Positions 5,955-14,380 of a stretch of DNA of 34,175 nt are shown one piece after another. The stretch is from IMG/VR virus record IMGVR_UViG_3300044700_000019, positions 1 through 34,175 of that record; one strand, given 5' to 3'. How positions within the stretch are numbered: position 1 is the first letter of the stretch; each line of letters opens with the position of its first letter. Both the position numbers and the translations under genes were made by a program. The DNA is from a virus. Under the pieces are notes generated by a model. The model did no database searches. It was not told the DNA's origin and was given only the letters and a program-made list of their open reading frames with translations.

Positions 5955-6957
5955 TTAATTTATTCTTGATAGACTCTTGCAAGTCAAGATCCTCTCTTAC
6001 ACGATTAACAAATGCTTCTTTGCCCTGTACTTTTGATCCGTCAGGTAGTATGTACCAAGCGCCTGTGCGCTCTACAATACCATTTAGTTCAGCAGTATTA
6101 ACCAAGTCACCGATGGTATCAAGACCAATATCGTCACCTCTAAAATAAAAATCATACTCACCAGACTGGAACCCTGGAGAGGTTTTGGAGAACTGGAGTT
6201 CCCACTTAATAGTTCTACCAATTTTTTCTTCAATTAGTTTATCTCCTACCTTAATTTTTCCTTTAATCGCTTGATTGTCGGACTCGGAACTAAATAACTT
6301 AACAATGCAAGAAGAATAAAACTTAGTAGCCTGACCACCAGAAGGCTGCTGGCTAGTATACATAGCATTAATATTATTGCGAGACTGGGAAATAAGAACA
6401 AGAAGAGTAGGCTTAACCTTGTTGTTAGCATAATTAAGCATTTTCCATGCGTTACTAAAGTCACGGGATTCTGCTCCAATCTGTTTAGTATTTTCTAATG
6501 CCTTCATTTCGTCTGTATCTTTTTCAAAATAGATTGCTGGAAGCATTGATGTAATAGAGTCTACCACGATTAAATCAACACCAGCGTTCATCAATCCCAC
6601 ACCGACATCTACCATGTCACTAATAGTTCTTGCTTGTGAGTAGATTAGTTTTTCTGGATCTACCCCCAAAGTTCTAGCCCAATCTTCTGAGTATGACATT
6701 TCTGAGTCAATCCACGCACATAGTTTACCTTCGGCTTGTGCTAAAGCAATCATCTGAAGGCACATAGAAGACTTTGCAGACGACTTTGATCCCCATATTA
6801 GTACCTGCCTACCATAAGGCAGTCCACCTCCCAGAGCACGGTTTAAACCAAAACTAGGGGTAGGTTGATACTCATAGTTGACTCCGACTCCACTACCTAA
6901 TCTCTTCCTCAACTTAGGATCAAGTTGTGCTAACGCTTCTTCTATACTAACCGACAT
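5947..6957 (-). CDS. recA: RecA-like recombinase
   Basis: This 336-residue strand-exchange ATPase has a P-loop at residues 56-64 (GSKSSAKSS, with Ala where the loop normally has its last Gly), Walker B at about 129-133 (LIVVDS, D133), and a DNA-binding loop region with SQSRNN followed by a Ser/Gly-rich segment (TSQQPSGGQATKF). The length is close to bacterial RecA but the C-terminal part differs. Two ATGs lie six bases apart; GGAGG is spaced correctly only for the second, at 6957. It overlaps the polymerase gene by 11 bases. It would drive recombination-dependent replication and repair together with the nearby nucleases. Confidence 0.92.
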   Translation of the reverse strand: MSVSIEEALAQLDPKLRKRLGSGVGVNYEYQPTPSFGLNRALGGGLPYGRQVLIWGSKSSAKSSMCLQMIALAQAEGKLCAWIDSEMSYSEDWARTLGVDPEKLIYSQARTISDMVDVGVGLMNAGVDLIVVDSITSMLPAIYFEKDTDEMKALENTKQIGAESRDFSNAWKMLNYANNKVKPTLLVLISQSRNNINAMYTSQQPSGGQATKFYSSCIVKLFSSESDNQAIKGKIKVGDKLIEEKIGRTIKWELQFSKTSPGFQSGEYDFYFRGDDIGLDTIGDLVNTAELNGIVERTGAWYILPDGSKVQGKEAFVNRVREDLDLQESIKNKLNG

Positions 6958-9900
6958 GTACATCCTCCAATGTTACTGTTCCGTCTTTTGTCTTTCCAAA
7001 ATCAAACTTGTAAGATTTTCCTTCTTCAATACTCATGTAAGCCTTTGCAAAAGATGTAGGGAATACTGTGATAGAGTGCAAGTCTCTGCTGGTGTCTGCC
7101 AGAGTGAGAGATGCCATCTTCTTTCCAGTTTTAGTAATCCTTGGCTTAAATGAAACAACAAACATTTCATCATCTTTGTATGGAAGTTGCTTATAACTTA
7201 AGAACTTTACAAGAGCATGTGACGATTCTTTTATTTCGTCAGATGGAATGAAAGATACAATCCTGTTATCATTACAAAGAACCAAATAAGAACGACCCGT
7301 CTCAATAGTTGTATTCTCATCATCGAATATCCCAACACTCCCAGTCTTGTCCAAAACTTCAACTCGTGACCATCCTGTTCCTCGCTTAATTGATTTTACC
7401 ATACCCATAAAAATGTATGATCCCTTTTCTTCAAAGTCAACAATATCCTGAATAAATGCGTAGTAGTGAGAAGGAATAGTAATATTAAACTCTGGAAGGT
7501 TTAAATATTCATATAGATTCTCTTTAATCTCCTGATCATTTCTAGGATTATCATTAAAGGTTGCAGCGCCGATTACTCTTAGTGCTTGTAGTGCACGACT
7601 GTTTACTCCGTTGCCTTTGGTAAATGTAAATTCCTCAAGTTCTTTGTACGAATTGAATGGTCGTGCAGATATGTATCGTTCACCAATCTTGTCAGATATG
7701 AACTTGATAGCACTGAGTCCAAACCGAATGCCTTTACCCTCAATTTTAAAATCGATATCCGAATCGTTAATGTGAGGTAACTTAACGCTAATGCCCATTC
7801 TTTTTGCTTCAATAAGATATTCAGTTCTCGCATCTTTGTCCTTTTCATTCTTTAGCACTGAGTACATAAACTCAAGTGGATAATAATACTTTAGCCATGC
7901 TGTCCAGTAGGATAGCGTTGAGTATGCTACTGCGTGTGATTTGTTAAATGAGTACCCTGCGTGAGCCTCAAAGTCATGCCATAGATCACGAGCAGCATTT
8001 GGAGTAATAAACTTAGATGCTCCCTCTACGAACTTTTCTTTAAACTGATCAAATTCTTTAGCATCTTTTTTCTTTCCAATGATCTTTCTAACTTTATCTG
8101 CTTCCGACATGGACATACCGCCAAGGTGTACGCATGCTTGCATAACTTGTTCTTGATAAAGAATACAGCCATAGGTGTCCTCCGTAAATTCTTTTAGTAC
8201 TTGGTGTGTATAAGATATGTTTTGACGACCATGCTTACGATCAACATAGTCTTTTCCAATAGTATTCATTGCGCCTGGACGAACAAGAGCATTAGATGCA
8301 GCAAGTTCGTTTAGATTCTTGACACCCATCTTAACAAGAAGGTTTGTGTATGGTGCTGCTTCACACTGGAACACGCCCTTTGTATACCCGTCTGACAACA
8401 TCTGATAAACATTTGCATCATCCATCTTGATCTTAAGAAGGTCAATCTTCTTGCCATCTCGTTCTTTAATTATATCAGTTGTATTCTTAAGAACAGATAA
8501 AGTTTTAAGCCCTAGAGCATCAATCTTAATTAAACCAATTCTCTCTGCTTCTTCCATATCAACACCAACAACAGGGATTCTTTCATCGGACCCTGTCGAA
8601 GATCTTGTTTCAAGTGGTGCGTACCTAAAGATTGGTTCTTTTGCAGTTACAACACCAGCAGCATGGATTCCTGTACCACGAATACGACCACGAAGTTGTT
8701 CTCCATAAATCTCTACCTCTGGATACTTTTCACGAAACTCTCTTGTAGATTTAGATGTGCAGAAGTCGTCCCAAGTATCTACAGTTTTTAAAACCTTATT
8801 AACATCTGATAAAGGAATATTTAGTACTCGTGCAACATCTCTAACGATTCCCTTTCCAGTAAACTGAAGGAATGTAGCAATAGATGCAACATGTCGATAT
8901 TGTCTAACTAGATAATCCTTAACCTCTTCACGACGAGTATCTTGAATATCTGTGTCAATATCTGGGAAGTCATTACGCTCTGGGTTAATAAAACGGAAGA
9001 ACAAAAGGTCGTGCTCAATAGGATCAATGTCTGTAATTTTTAGTGCATAACAAACAAGAGAACCAGCAGATGAACCACGACCTGGACCAACCATAATCTC
9101 TTCCTTCTTTGCCCAGTTAATCATATTGCTCACAACAAGAAAGTATGGTGCAAACTTCTTATCTTTAATAATCTGCAACTCTTCTTCAAGTCTGTCAAGG
9201 TATTCTTGATTCTCTGACAAACCTCGTTCTACCAAACCCTCTAGTGCAGCCTTTGCAAGTTCCTTATCAGGATTCTTGTATTGTACTGGAAGCAGGTCTA
9301 ATCCTTCTTGAATACCATAATCTTCTACTGTGTCTGCTAATAGCATTGTGTTTGAGTATATGTCAGGTCGATCAATCCCCTGCGATTCCATCGCTGCTTT
9401 GATCTCTTCATATGAGAGCAGGTGAATATCAAACTTGTTAAATGTAATCTGACGGTCTTCGCCATAGAGATAGTCAAGGCGTTCCATCATGTCTGTTTTC
9501 TTTTTTGACTTTTCGTATGTTGTATCTTTTACAAACTTACCGTGGGTGTTCATAAGCAACTTAAATTCTTGAACTTCTTTTTGTGACGAGTCTACATGGT
9601 GGCAGTCTGGTGTTACAACAACCTTAATTCCAAACTCATCTGCAAGTTCAATTAAATATTTATTAATATGTGCTTCGTTGTGAGGCATGACTTCAATATA
9701 GTAGTCATCTTCAAAGCGTTCCTTAAACCAAGATATATATTTCTTAGCAAGAGCAAACTCTTCTTCTTCAAGTGCTTTAACCAAAACGCTACTTGGGCAA
9801 GCAGAGGTTACAATAATTCCCTCTTTATACTTTTCTAGAATAGTAAAATCAAAGCGTGGCTTCTTAAAGAAACCATCTGTCCAAGATAGTTCGCTAATCT

Positions 9901-10222
9901 TGTTTAGATTTTCCAAACCAATTTGATTCTTGGCTAGAAGGATAATGTGATTGTAGACAAGATCTTGTTGACCTTCTCTTTCAGACTTATCTCTTGTATC
10001 AGATATGTCTGCACACATGTATCCTTCTAGACCTAGAATTGGCTTAATGCCCTTTGCTTTTGCAATACGGTGCAGTTCCCTATGCCCAGATAAAGTACCG
10101 TGGTCAGTGATGGCAATTGCTGGCATCCCTAACTCAACTGCACGGTCAACGTATTCTTCTGGAGTAGCAATCCCATCAAATAAACTAAAATGGGTGTGGA
10201 CATGTAAGCCTACGTAATTCAT
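6947..10222 (-). CDS. dnaE: DNA polymerase III alpha subunit (DnaE type)
   Basis: This 1091-residue replicative polymerase has an N-terminal PHP domain with metal ligands in place: H7-x-H9 (LHVHTH), D40-H41 (ITDHGTLSG) and later TPDCHHV. The C-family palm follows: GRGSSAGSL, the catalytic pair in FPDIDTDI, and the third acid in KIDALGLKTL. After the fingers come a helix-hairpin-helix-like region and a C-terminal OB fold (KMASLTLADTSRDLHSITVF). Length is near bacterial DnaE. The intact PHP site suggests possible proofreading, as in some actinobacterial DnaE1. There is no separate DnaQ, clamp or clamp loader here, so host factors are probably used. It starts three bases after the SSB-like gene. 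Confidence 0.96.
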   Translation of the reverse strand: MNYVGLHVHTHFSLFDGIATPEEYVDRAVELGMPAIAITDHGTLSGHRELHRIAKAKGIKPILGLEGYMCADISDTRDKSEREGQQDLVYNHIILLAKNQIGLENLNKISELSWTDGFFKKPRFDFTILEKYKEGIIVTSACPSSVLVKALEEEEFALAKKYISWFKERFEDDYYIEVMPHNEAHINKYLIELADEFGIKVVVTPDCHHVDSSQKEVQEFKLLMNTHGKFVKDTTYEKSKKKTDMMERLDYLYGEDRQITFNKFDIHLLSYEEIKAAMESQGIDRPDIYSNTMLLADTVEDYGIQEGLDLLPVQYKNPDKELAKAALEGLVERGLSENQEYLDRLEEELQIIKDKKFAPYFLVVSNMINWAKKEEIMVGPGRGSSAGSLVCYALKITDIDPIEHDLLFFRFINPERNDFPDIDTDIQDTRREEVKDYLVRQYRHVASIATFLQFTGKGIVRDVARVLNIPLSDVNKVLKTVDTWDDFCTSKSTREFREKYPEVEIYGEQLRGRIRGTGIHAAGVVTAKEPIFRYAPLETRSSTGSDERIPVVGVDMEEAERIGLIKIDALGLKTLSVLKNTTDIIKERDGKKIDLLKIKMDDANVYQMLSDGYTKGVFQCEAAPYTNLLVKMGVKNLNELAASNALVRPGAMNTIGKDYVDRKHGRQNISYTHQVLKEFTEDTYGCILYQEQVMQACVHLGGMSMSEADKVRKIIGKKKDAKEFDQFKEKFVEGASKFITPNAARDLWHDFEAHAGYSFNKSHAVAYSTLSYWTAWLKYYYPLEFMYSVLKNEKDKDARTEYLIEAKRMGISVKLPHINDSDIDFKIEGKGIRFGLSAIKFISDKIGERYISARPFNSYKELEEFTFTKGNGVNSRALQALRVIGAATFNDNPRNDQEIKENLYEYLNLPEFNITIPSHYYAFIQDIVDFEEKGSYIFMGMVKSIKRGTGWSRVEVLDKTGSVGIFDDENTTIETGRSYLVLCNDNRIVSFIPSDEIKESSHALVKFLSYKQLPYKDDEMFVVSFKPRITKTGKKMASLTLADTSRDLHSITVFPTSFAKAYMSIEEGKSYKFDFGKTKDGTVTLEDVHVG

Positions 10223-10225
10223 CTA

Positions 10226-10873
10226 TTACCAGTCAGTATTTGTGCTGGTAACGGATGGGCTGTCAAAGCCAAGGTAGAACGCTTCTTGTTCTGCATAAGG
10301 AACCTTGCGAAGAGCAGACTCTAGTGGATATGGTTCAGTACCAGTCCAATCAAATGGCTCCTTGTCTGGTGCAGATGGGATCAGTGTGTAATTGGTTTCA
10401 GTTCCCTGACCATTACGCTTTAACTTCCAGAGAACATTTGAAATGCTTCCAGTCTCCATTGCGTATTCCTTGATTGTGTTAAATGATGATTGCTTGCTGA
10501 TACCCATTGACCAGATAGCAACATATGGTGGCTCTAGGCCATCGTCTACAAGTACATTGCAGTAGAAACGAAGACGGGCTCTCCAGCCAGCCTTTGGATC
10601 TTTACGATGCATCTCTTCTGCCCAGTCACGACCTTCTTCTTCCATTGTGTCTAGAGCCTTACGCTTGTAGTCCTTTGGGTTTGTGTGTTCTTTAACAACT
10701 AGTGCAAGCCCACGGCTTTCGTTATAGTTTGCAGAGTCTTCGTCAAGTTCTTCAATAAAACGAATCTTTGCTGATTGTCCGTCTGCTAACTTTAGCCAAC
10801 GAACCTTTGGTCCATCTGATTTTGGTTTGTCGAGCAGGGCATTGATTGCTTTTAGTCCCTTTACTACGCTCAT
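10226..10873 (-). CDS. Single-stranded DNA-binding protein candidate
   Basis: This is a 215-residue protein, with the N-terminal helix KGLKAINALLDK, a segment VRWLKLADGQSAKIRFIEEL that looks like the first strands of an OB fold, and a central aromatic region (GWRARLRFYCNVLV, then YVAIWSMGIS). The order resembles phage SSB proteins of the T4 gp32/T7 gp2.5 functional type. The C-terminus ends in Asp-Trp after a Ser/Thr-rich tail, a loose echo of SSB tails that bind replication partners. A clear GGAG lies seven bases before the ATG. Its place between primase and polymerase supports the role. The call rests on recall of related phage genes and context, so function is not proven. Confidence 0.7.
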   Translation of the reverse strand: MSVVKGLKAINALLDKPKSDGPKVRWLKLADGQSAKIRFIEELDEDSANYNESRGLALVVKEHTNPKDYKRKALDTMEEEGRDWAEEMHRKDPKAGWRARLRFYCNVLVDDGLEPPYVAIWSMGISKQSSFNTIKEYAMETGSISNVLWKLKRNGQGTETNYTLIPSAPDKEPFDWTGTEPYPLESALRKVPYAEQEAFYLGFDSPSVTSTNTDW

Positions 10874-10897
10874 ATATTTCTCCTTTGTGTTGTTATA

Positions 10898-11842
10898 TTA
10901 GTTTAGCATAGAGTCTATAGATTTGTCAAATGAGAAGTCAAGTTCCTTAATTAATTTATCATCCATATCGCCTATGTCTTTATATTGTTTATCTAGTTTA
11001 ATAACGGATACACGAGATCCTAGTTTTTCAACTATCTTAGATTTCATATTTCCTCCCGCCTCATCATTATCAGCAATAACAATAATGCTATTGAAGTATT
11101 TCTGAAGCAATTCTATTTGTGTGTTTGACACATTGGCCCCCAGGGTAGCCACTGCAGAGATGCCAACTTGGTCAAGTCTAATAGCGTCAAATGAGGACTC
11201 AACCACATATACGCTATCTAACATTTTTACTCTGTTTAAATTAAAAAGGGTTTTTGATTTTGGAAGTCCAGGAGTATTTTTAAACTCTTTGCCCTCAATA
11301 GATCTTCCTACAAAACCAATTGGCATTCCATCTGGGCTATGTACTGGAACAGTCACCATGTCTTGTTTTTCTGAGTAGCCTAAAGAAAATTTTGACCAAG
11401 AAGAAAGTTCAATTTTACGATACCTAAAATAATCTTTTGCTCTGTCTGATGAAATAAGATTATTATACAAACGCTTAAGGATCAGTTCGTCAAACAAAAC
11501 AAACTCTGGTTTTTGATATAGGGCCTTGTTAATATCTTGCTCTAGGTTTCCTTCTGACTCTTTGCTTTTTATAAATCTTTCAGACTCAAAATAGGTTCTT
11601 CCAGAAACATGCATTACGAACTCTGTTAAATTTGAAACATGCTGGCAAGAAAAACAAAAGAATGTTCCGCTATATTTATCTACTTCTCCTGCTGGTGTTC
11701 GGGTGTTATTGTGATATGGACAAAAAATTATATAGTCGGAATCAATTTCTGACTCAACATCTATACCTGCTCCTGTGAGAACTCTTTTAATTTGTTCTTT
11801 TGTATACCTATTGGTTTGGTTCCGTCTATTCCTGATATCCAT
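10898..11842 (-). CDS. dnaG: DnaG-type DNA primase
   Basis: This 314-residue primase has an N-terminal CHC2 zinc finger, C41-x2-H44 (CPYH) and C63-x2-C66 (CFSC), then the TOPRIM domain with E215 (VVESSFDAI) and D258-x-D260 (IADNDEAGG). It is shorter than bacterial DnaG and lacks an evident C-terminal helicase-binding domain, so coupling to the phage DnaB must differ. The start at 11842 has AAAGGAAAA about six bases upstream but lies inside the preceding gene, giving an 82-base out-of-frame overlap. It makes RNA primers for the phage DnaE. Confidence 0.94.
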   Translation of the reverse strand: MDIRNRRNQTNRYTKEQIKRVLTGAGIDVESEIDSDYIIFCPYHNNTRTPAGEVDKYSGTFFCFSCQHVSNLTEFVMHVSGRTYFESERFIKSKESEGNLEQDINKALYQKPEFVLFDELILKRLYNNLISSDRAKDYFRYRKIELSSWSKFSLGYSEKQDMVTVPVHSPDGMPIGFVGRSIEGKEFKNTPGLPKSKTLFNLNRVKMLDSVYVVESSFDAIRLDQVGISAVATLGANVSNTQIELLQKYFNSIIVIADNDEAGGNMKSKIVEKLGSRVSVIKLDKQYKDIGDMDDKLIKELDFSFDKSIDSMLN

Positions 11843-12087
11843 TCGCTTTTCCTTTTCCCTACATATATTCCGTATATTGTTAATTCGAACTCAAAGTATT
11901 TCTTCTTTTCATTATAGTCTATCGTAAAATCTGGTTCTATGTCAAATCTTGGAACACATCCACTGATCTTCATTTCTGAAACAACCAGCCTGATATATTC
12001 AGTCTTTAGCCTGCCTATGGCTGATTCATCGTGGATAACCCCATTTAAATTGAACTTCTTTATCTGCTTGTGATGATAACGAACCAT
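11761..12087 (-). CDS. Hypothetical protein overlapping primase
   Basis: A 108-residue protein that I cannot assign. It has a basic start (MVRYHHKQIKKF), a helical region (SAIGRLKTEYIRLVVSEM), and then strands with a DxEPDF motif and FEFELTIYGIYVGK. Its last 27 codons overlap the start of the primase gene in another frame. No ribosome binding site precedes the ATG; instead TATAAT lies seven bases upstream, just after the DnaB stop. The context suggests a replication accessory protein. Confidence 0.72.
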   Translation of the reverse strand: MVRYHHKQIKKFNLNGVIHDESAIGRLKTEYIRLVVSEMKISGCVPRFDIEPDFTIDYNEKKKYFEFELTIYGIYVGKRKSEWISGIDGTKPIGIQKNKLKEFSQEQV

Positions 12088-12094
12088 AATTCAT

Positions 12095-12103
12095 ATTATA
12101 CCT
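12095..12103 (-). promoter_or_regulatory. -10 box seven bases before a start codon
   Basis: The 14-base gap between the DnaB stop and the next gene reads AGGTATAAT then ATGAATT and ATG on the minus strand. The TATAAT is consensus. The position would place the transcript start at or one base before the ATG, and no Shine-Dalgarno is present. It lacks the TG of the extended form and has no clear -35, so it is the weaker of the candidates. Confidence 0.4.
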
Positions 12104-13322
12104 ACTTATCTTCAAAATCTTTATATCTATAGTATCCCTTGTCAAAATCACACTGGACTAAGAAGTCTCCCATAAAACCATTACGGTTCTTTCTAAAAGC
12201 GCATTCAATGATATCACTATTTGTAGCACGACCAAGTGCTAAAACCCAGTCTGCATCATATGCAATCTGTCTAGACCAAGCAGTTTGACCTAGGGTAGGA
12301 ACTCCACTAAGATCATTAACATCGTCTGGTGTTGCAGATGAGATAGCGATAATTGGAACCTCTTCACCAATAGCCATAAGTTTTAGTTCTCTTGAAAGGT
12401 TCTTCATTCGTACCGTTTCATTATCTGACTTCTGATTAGGAGCCATCAACTGTAGATAGTCGACAATTACAAAGTCTGGCTTATACTGATCAATCTTTCC
12501 ACGAAGGACTGATGGATTGATTTCTCCGCCTTGGTCATTTGAAATAATGTGAAACTCTGGCTTACCCTGCAGATGCTTTGCATGCCACATCTTTAAGGTT
12601 TCCATTTCAACTTCACCATTGCTGAGTTTTCTATGAGACCAAAGTCCCTCACCCATAATTGTGAAAACACGATTACGAACTTCTGTCTCTGACATCTCAA
12701 GAGATATTACAAGGGGGCTCTTACCCTGTTTCCAGGCCTGTACAGCGAAGTAAAGAGCCATCCATGACTTTCCTATACCTGGATATGCTAGAAAGACTCC
12801 TAGGTGCCCTGGCATAATTCCAGAAGGAAGATAGTTATCAAACCCTGGTAGATTAGTCTTAATTCCAACATGGCCTGCTGCTTGCTGAATCTTTAAGTTT
12901 TCAAAGTATGCAACTGCTGATTCAAGATCAGTAACATCGATATCACGAATTGCTGAAGTATTTTTCTTTAACTCTGAAGTCTGAGTAATTAAGTTATCTA
13001 GTGCTTTGTTTCCCTGACCCTGCTGAACATCTCCAGCAGCAGATCTAAGAATATCTTTTAGGCTATCATTTAGGTATTCTGTTTGTAATTCTTCAAGGTG
13101 ATGCTTTGTTGAACCAACACCTGCAACAGGTTCAAAGTCACGAAACTTTTCAACAACAAGGTTTACTGGAGGCACAGAACTATTGTGTTCAAAATAGTTT
13201 CTGATAAACTCCCAAAGGTCTGTATGAGTTCTTAGAAGATTATCTACATTGGCTTGCAGTAGAACATGAACCTGCTTGTCTTGTAAGACTGCAGATATTA
13301 CCTTTGCTTCAGTGTTATTCAC
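12102..13322 (-). CDS. dnaB: Replicative DNA helicase, DnaB type
   Basis: A 406-residue RecA-fold hexameric helicase. Walker A is at about 179-186 (AYPGIGKS), the catalytic glutamate at E209 (SLEMSE), Walker B at 285-288 (VIVDYLQLM), and a C-terminal segment RKNRNGFMGDF matches the DnaB-family motif near the arginine finger. The N-terminal 150 residues are helical and shorter than in bacterial DnaB. The start is GTG at 13322 with AAGGAG seven bases upstream, overlapping the previous gene by eight bases. It unwinds DNA ahead of the phage DnaE and works with the DnaG-type primase encoded just downstream. Confidence 0.95.
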   Translation of the reverse strand: MNNTEAKVISAVLQDKQVHVLLQANVDNLLRTHTDLWEFIRNYFEHNSSVPPVNLVVEKFRDFEPVAGVGSTKHHLEELQTEYLNDSLKDILRSAAGDVQQGQGNKALDNLITQTSELKKNTSAIRDIDVTDLESAVAYFENLKIQQAAGHVGIKTNLPGFDNYLPSGIMPGHLGVFLAYPGIGKSWMALYFAVQAWKQGKSPLVISLEMSETEVRNRVFTIMGEGLWSHRKLSNGEVEMETLKMWHAKHLQGKPEFHIISNDQGGEINPSVLRGKIDQYKPDFVIVDYLQLMAPNQKSDNETVRMKNLSRELKLMAIGEEVPIIAISSATPDDVNDLSGVPTLGQTAWSRQIAYDADWVLALGRATNSDIIECAFRKNRNGFMGDFLVQCDFDKGYYRYKDFEDK

Positions 13323-13623
13323 TTAACCACTCCTTAGCCATTTGTCTACGCTCTGCTCTTTCTTTGTCATCTTTAATCTTATCTCTTTGTGCCTGAAGAA
13401 TTTTTTCTGCGTTGTATGCAAAGTGATTCCAAGAAGGACTCTCTGCAACTGAAAAGTAATACTCAAGTATATCGTAACACCCAGACAAAGTATATGATTC
13501 AACAAGAGCATCGGATGCCCACTGTTCCACATTCAAATTAAGAGATGGCTTTGACTCGTACTTTGCAGTATGATACTTGCTGTATCTTGAAAGCAAAGCC
13601 ATTCGGTCTTTGCGTTCGGCCAT
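13315..13623 (-). CDS. Hypothetical protein, possible helicase loader or replication accessory
   Basis: A 102-residue protein placed directly before DnaB and overlapping it by eight bases. It is helical, with a basic beginning (MAERKDRMALLSRYSKYHTAKY), a central VEQWASDALVESYTL, a segment EYYFSVAESPSWNHFAYNAEKIL, and a highly charged C-terminal helix rich in Lys, Asp, Glu and Arg. Small phage helicase-loader or replication-initiation domains share this kind of aromatic/charged layout and this gene position, but I see no diagnostic motif. The ATG overlaps the preceding stop as TAATG. Confidence 0.75.
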   Translation of the reverse strand: MAERKDRMALLSRYSKYHTAKYESKPSLNLNVEQWASDALVESYTLSGCYDILEYYFSVAESPSWNHFAYNAEKILQAQRDKIKDDKERAERRQMAKEWLSE

Positions 13624-13823
13624 TATTCGTTAATTTCGGACTTTGCTTCGTTAATCTTCTGTGCAAGTTTATCTTCAACAAACTTATAAACTCTTTCAAA
13701 AGCCTGATCTGTATTTTCTCCGTCACGCTTGGAGTCAACAACTCCCAAGTCTAGTCTAAGAGATTGAAAATTTCCTAGGTTAAGCGTATATCCTAGAGTT
13801 ATTGATACCTTTGTTTCTTCCAT
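13623..13823 (-). CDS. Small conserved-looking hypothetical protein
   Basis: The true start is the ATG at 13823, preceded by GAAAGG about eight bases upstream, giving 66 residues; the frame extends further only from a poor TTG inside the preceding gene's end. The protein has a beta-type first half (KVSITLGYTLNLGNFQSLRLDLG) and a helical, charged second half (AFERVYKFVEDKLAQKIN). I do not recognise a named family. It forms a coupled pair with the next gene (TAATG at 13623) at the beginning of the replication block. Confidence 0.75.
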   Translation of the reverse strand: MEETKVSITLGYTLNLGNFQSLRLDLGVVDSKRDGENTDQAFERVYKFVEDKLAQKINEAKSEINE

Positions 13824-13837
13824 TTTAATGCCTTTCG

Positions 13838-14380
13838 CTAAATAGATTCGCTCCAAACTGGAACAAATCTCCCATCTTCAGTCTTTACATATGTAAGTAT
13901 ACCGTCTCCCATTCGCCTTGTCAACTCTTGGGTACTTGGTGTAATATCATTTGTTATTAAATTATCTTTTCTTGGTCTTCCAATATGGTATGTAGCAAGT
14001 ATATCACGGATCTCTCTTACCTGCAATTCTGAGTAATATGATCTTACTTGGAATCCTCTTGCTCCACCTTTTTGAGACCCCGTTGGAAATGGAATGACTC
14101 CTCGTTTCATTAATGATGGCATATATTTTTTATGACGATTAACTAAATCAGCAGTCTCTCTGACAGTGTATGCTCTAAGCCTTTTCTTTTTAAAGTCACC
14201 AATAAGACAACTTTCTATTCTGTCCTGAGTTATATTATATACAGACATAATTCCATTAGATTTATTTAGATGGTGTACCCTTACAAGATCACCATTTAAA
14301 AACCAAACTTTTTTATTTCCAGGAATTACAGGGGCGAGATTGTAGCCTTCGCTTTCAATGCTTCCTTTTTTAAAAGCCAT
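13838..14380 (-). CDS. Helix-turn-helix DNA-binding protein, candidate regulator
   Basis: A 180-residue protein with an N-terminal beta-rich region (KKVWFLNGDLVRVHHL), then a MerR/excisionase-like winged HTH: AYTVRETADLVNRHKKYMPSLM followed by a proline-containing wing (RGVIPFPTG) and a basic helix (VREIRDILATYHIGRPRKD). It begins with a strong GGAGGGG site although its start overlaps the upstream zinc ribbon gene by 55 bases, indicating independent translation. It stands at the border between tail genes and replication genes, a natural place for a switch regulator. No repressor or integrase partner is visible. Confidence 0.78.
   Translation of the reverse strand: MAFKKGSIESEGYNLAPVIPGNKKVWFLNGDLVRVHHLNKSNGIMSVYNITQDRIESCLIGDFKKKRLRAYTVRETADLVNRHKKYMPSLMKRGVIPFPTGSQKGGARGFQVRSYYSELQVREIRDILATYHIGRPRKDNLITNDITPSTQELTRRMGDGILTYVKTEDGRFVPVWSESI

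Noticed and set aside
5723-6148. A 141-codon open frame on the plus strand
   Set aside because: It runs opposite the nuclease, zinc and RecA genes, which have clear motifs; its product has no recognisable features.
13998-14006. TGATATACT matching the promoter motif inside the HTH gene
   Set aside because: It is within a coding region with no gene start in the next 150 bases; most likely chance.
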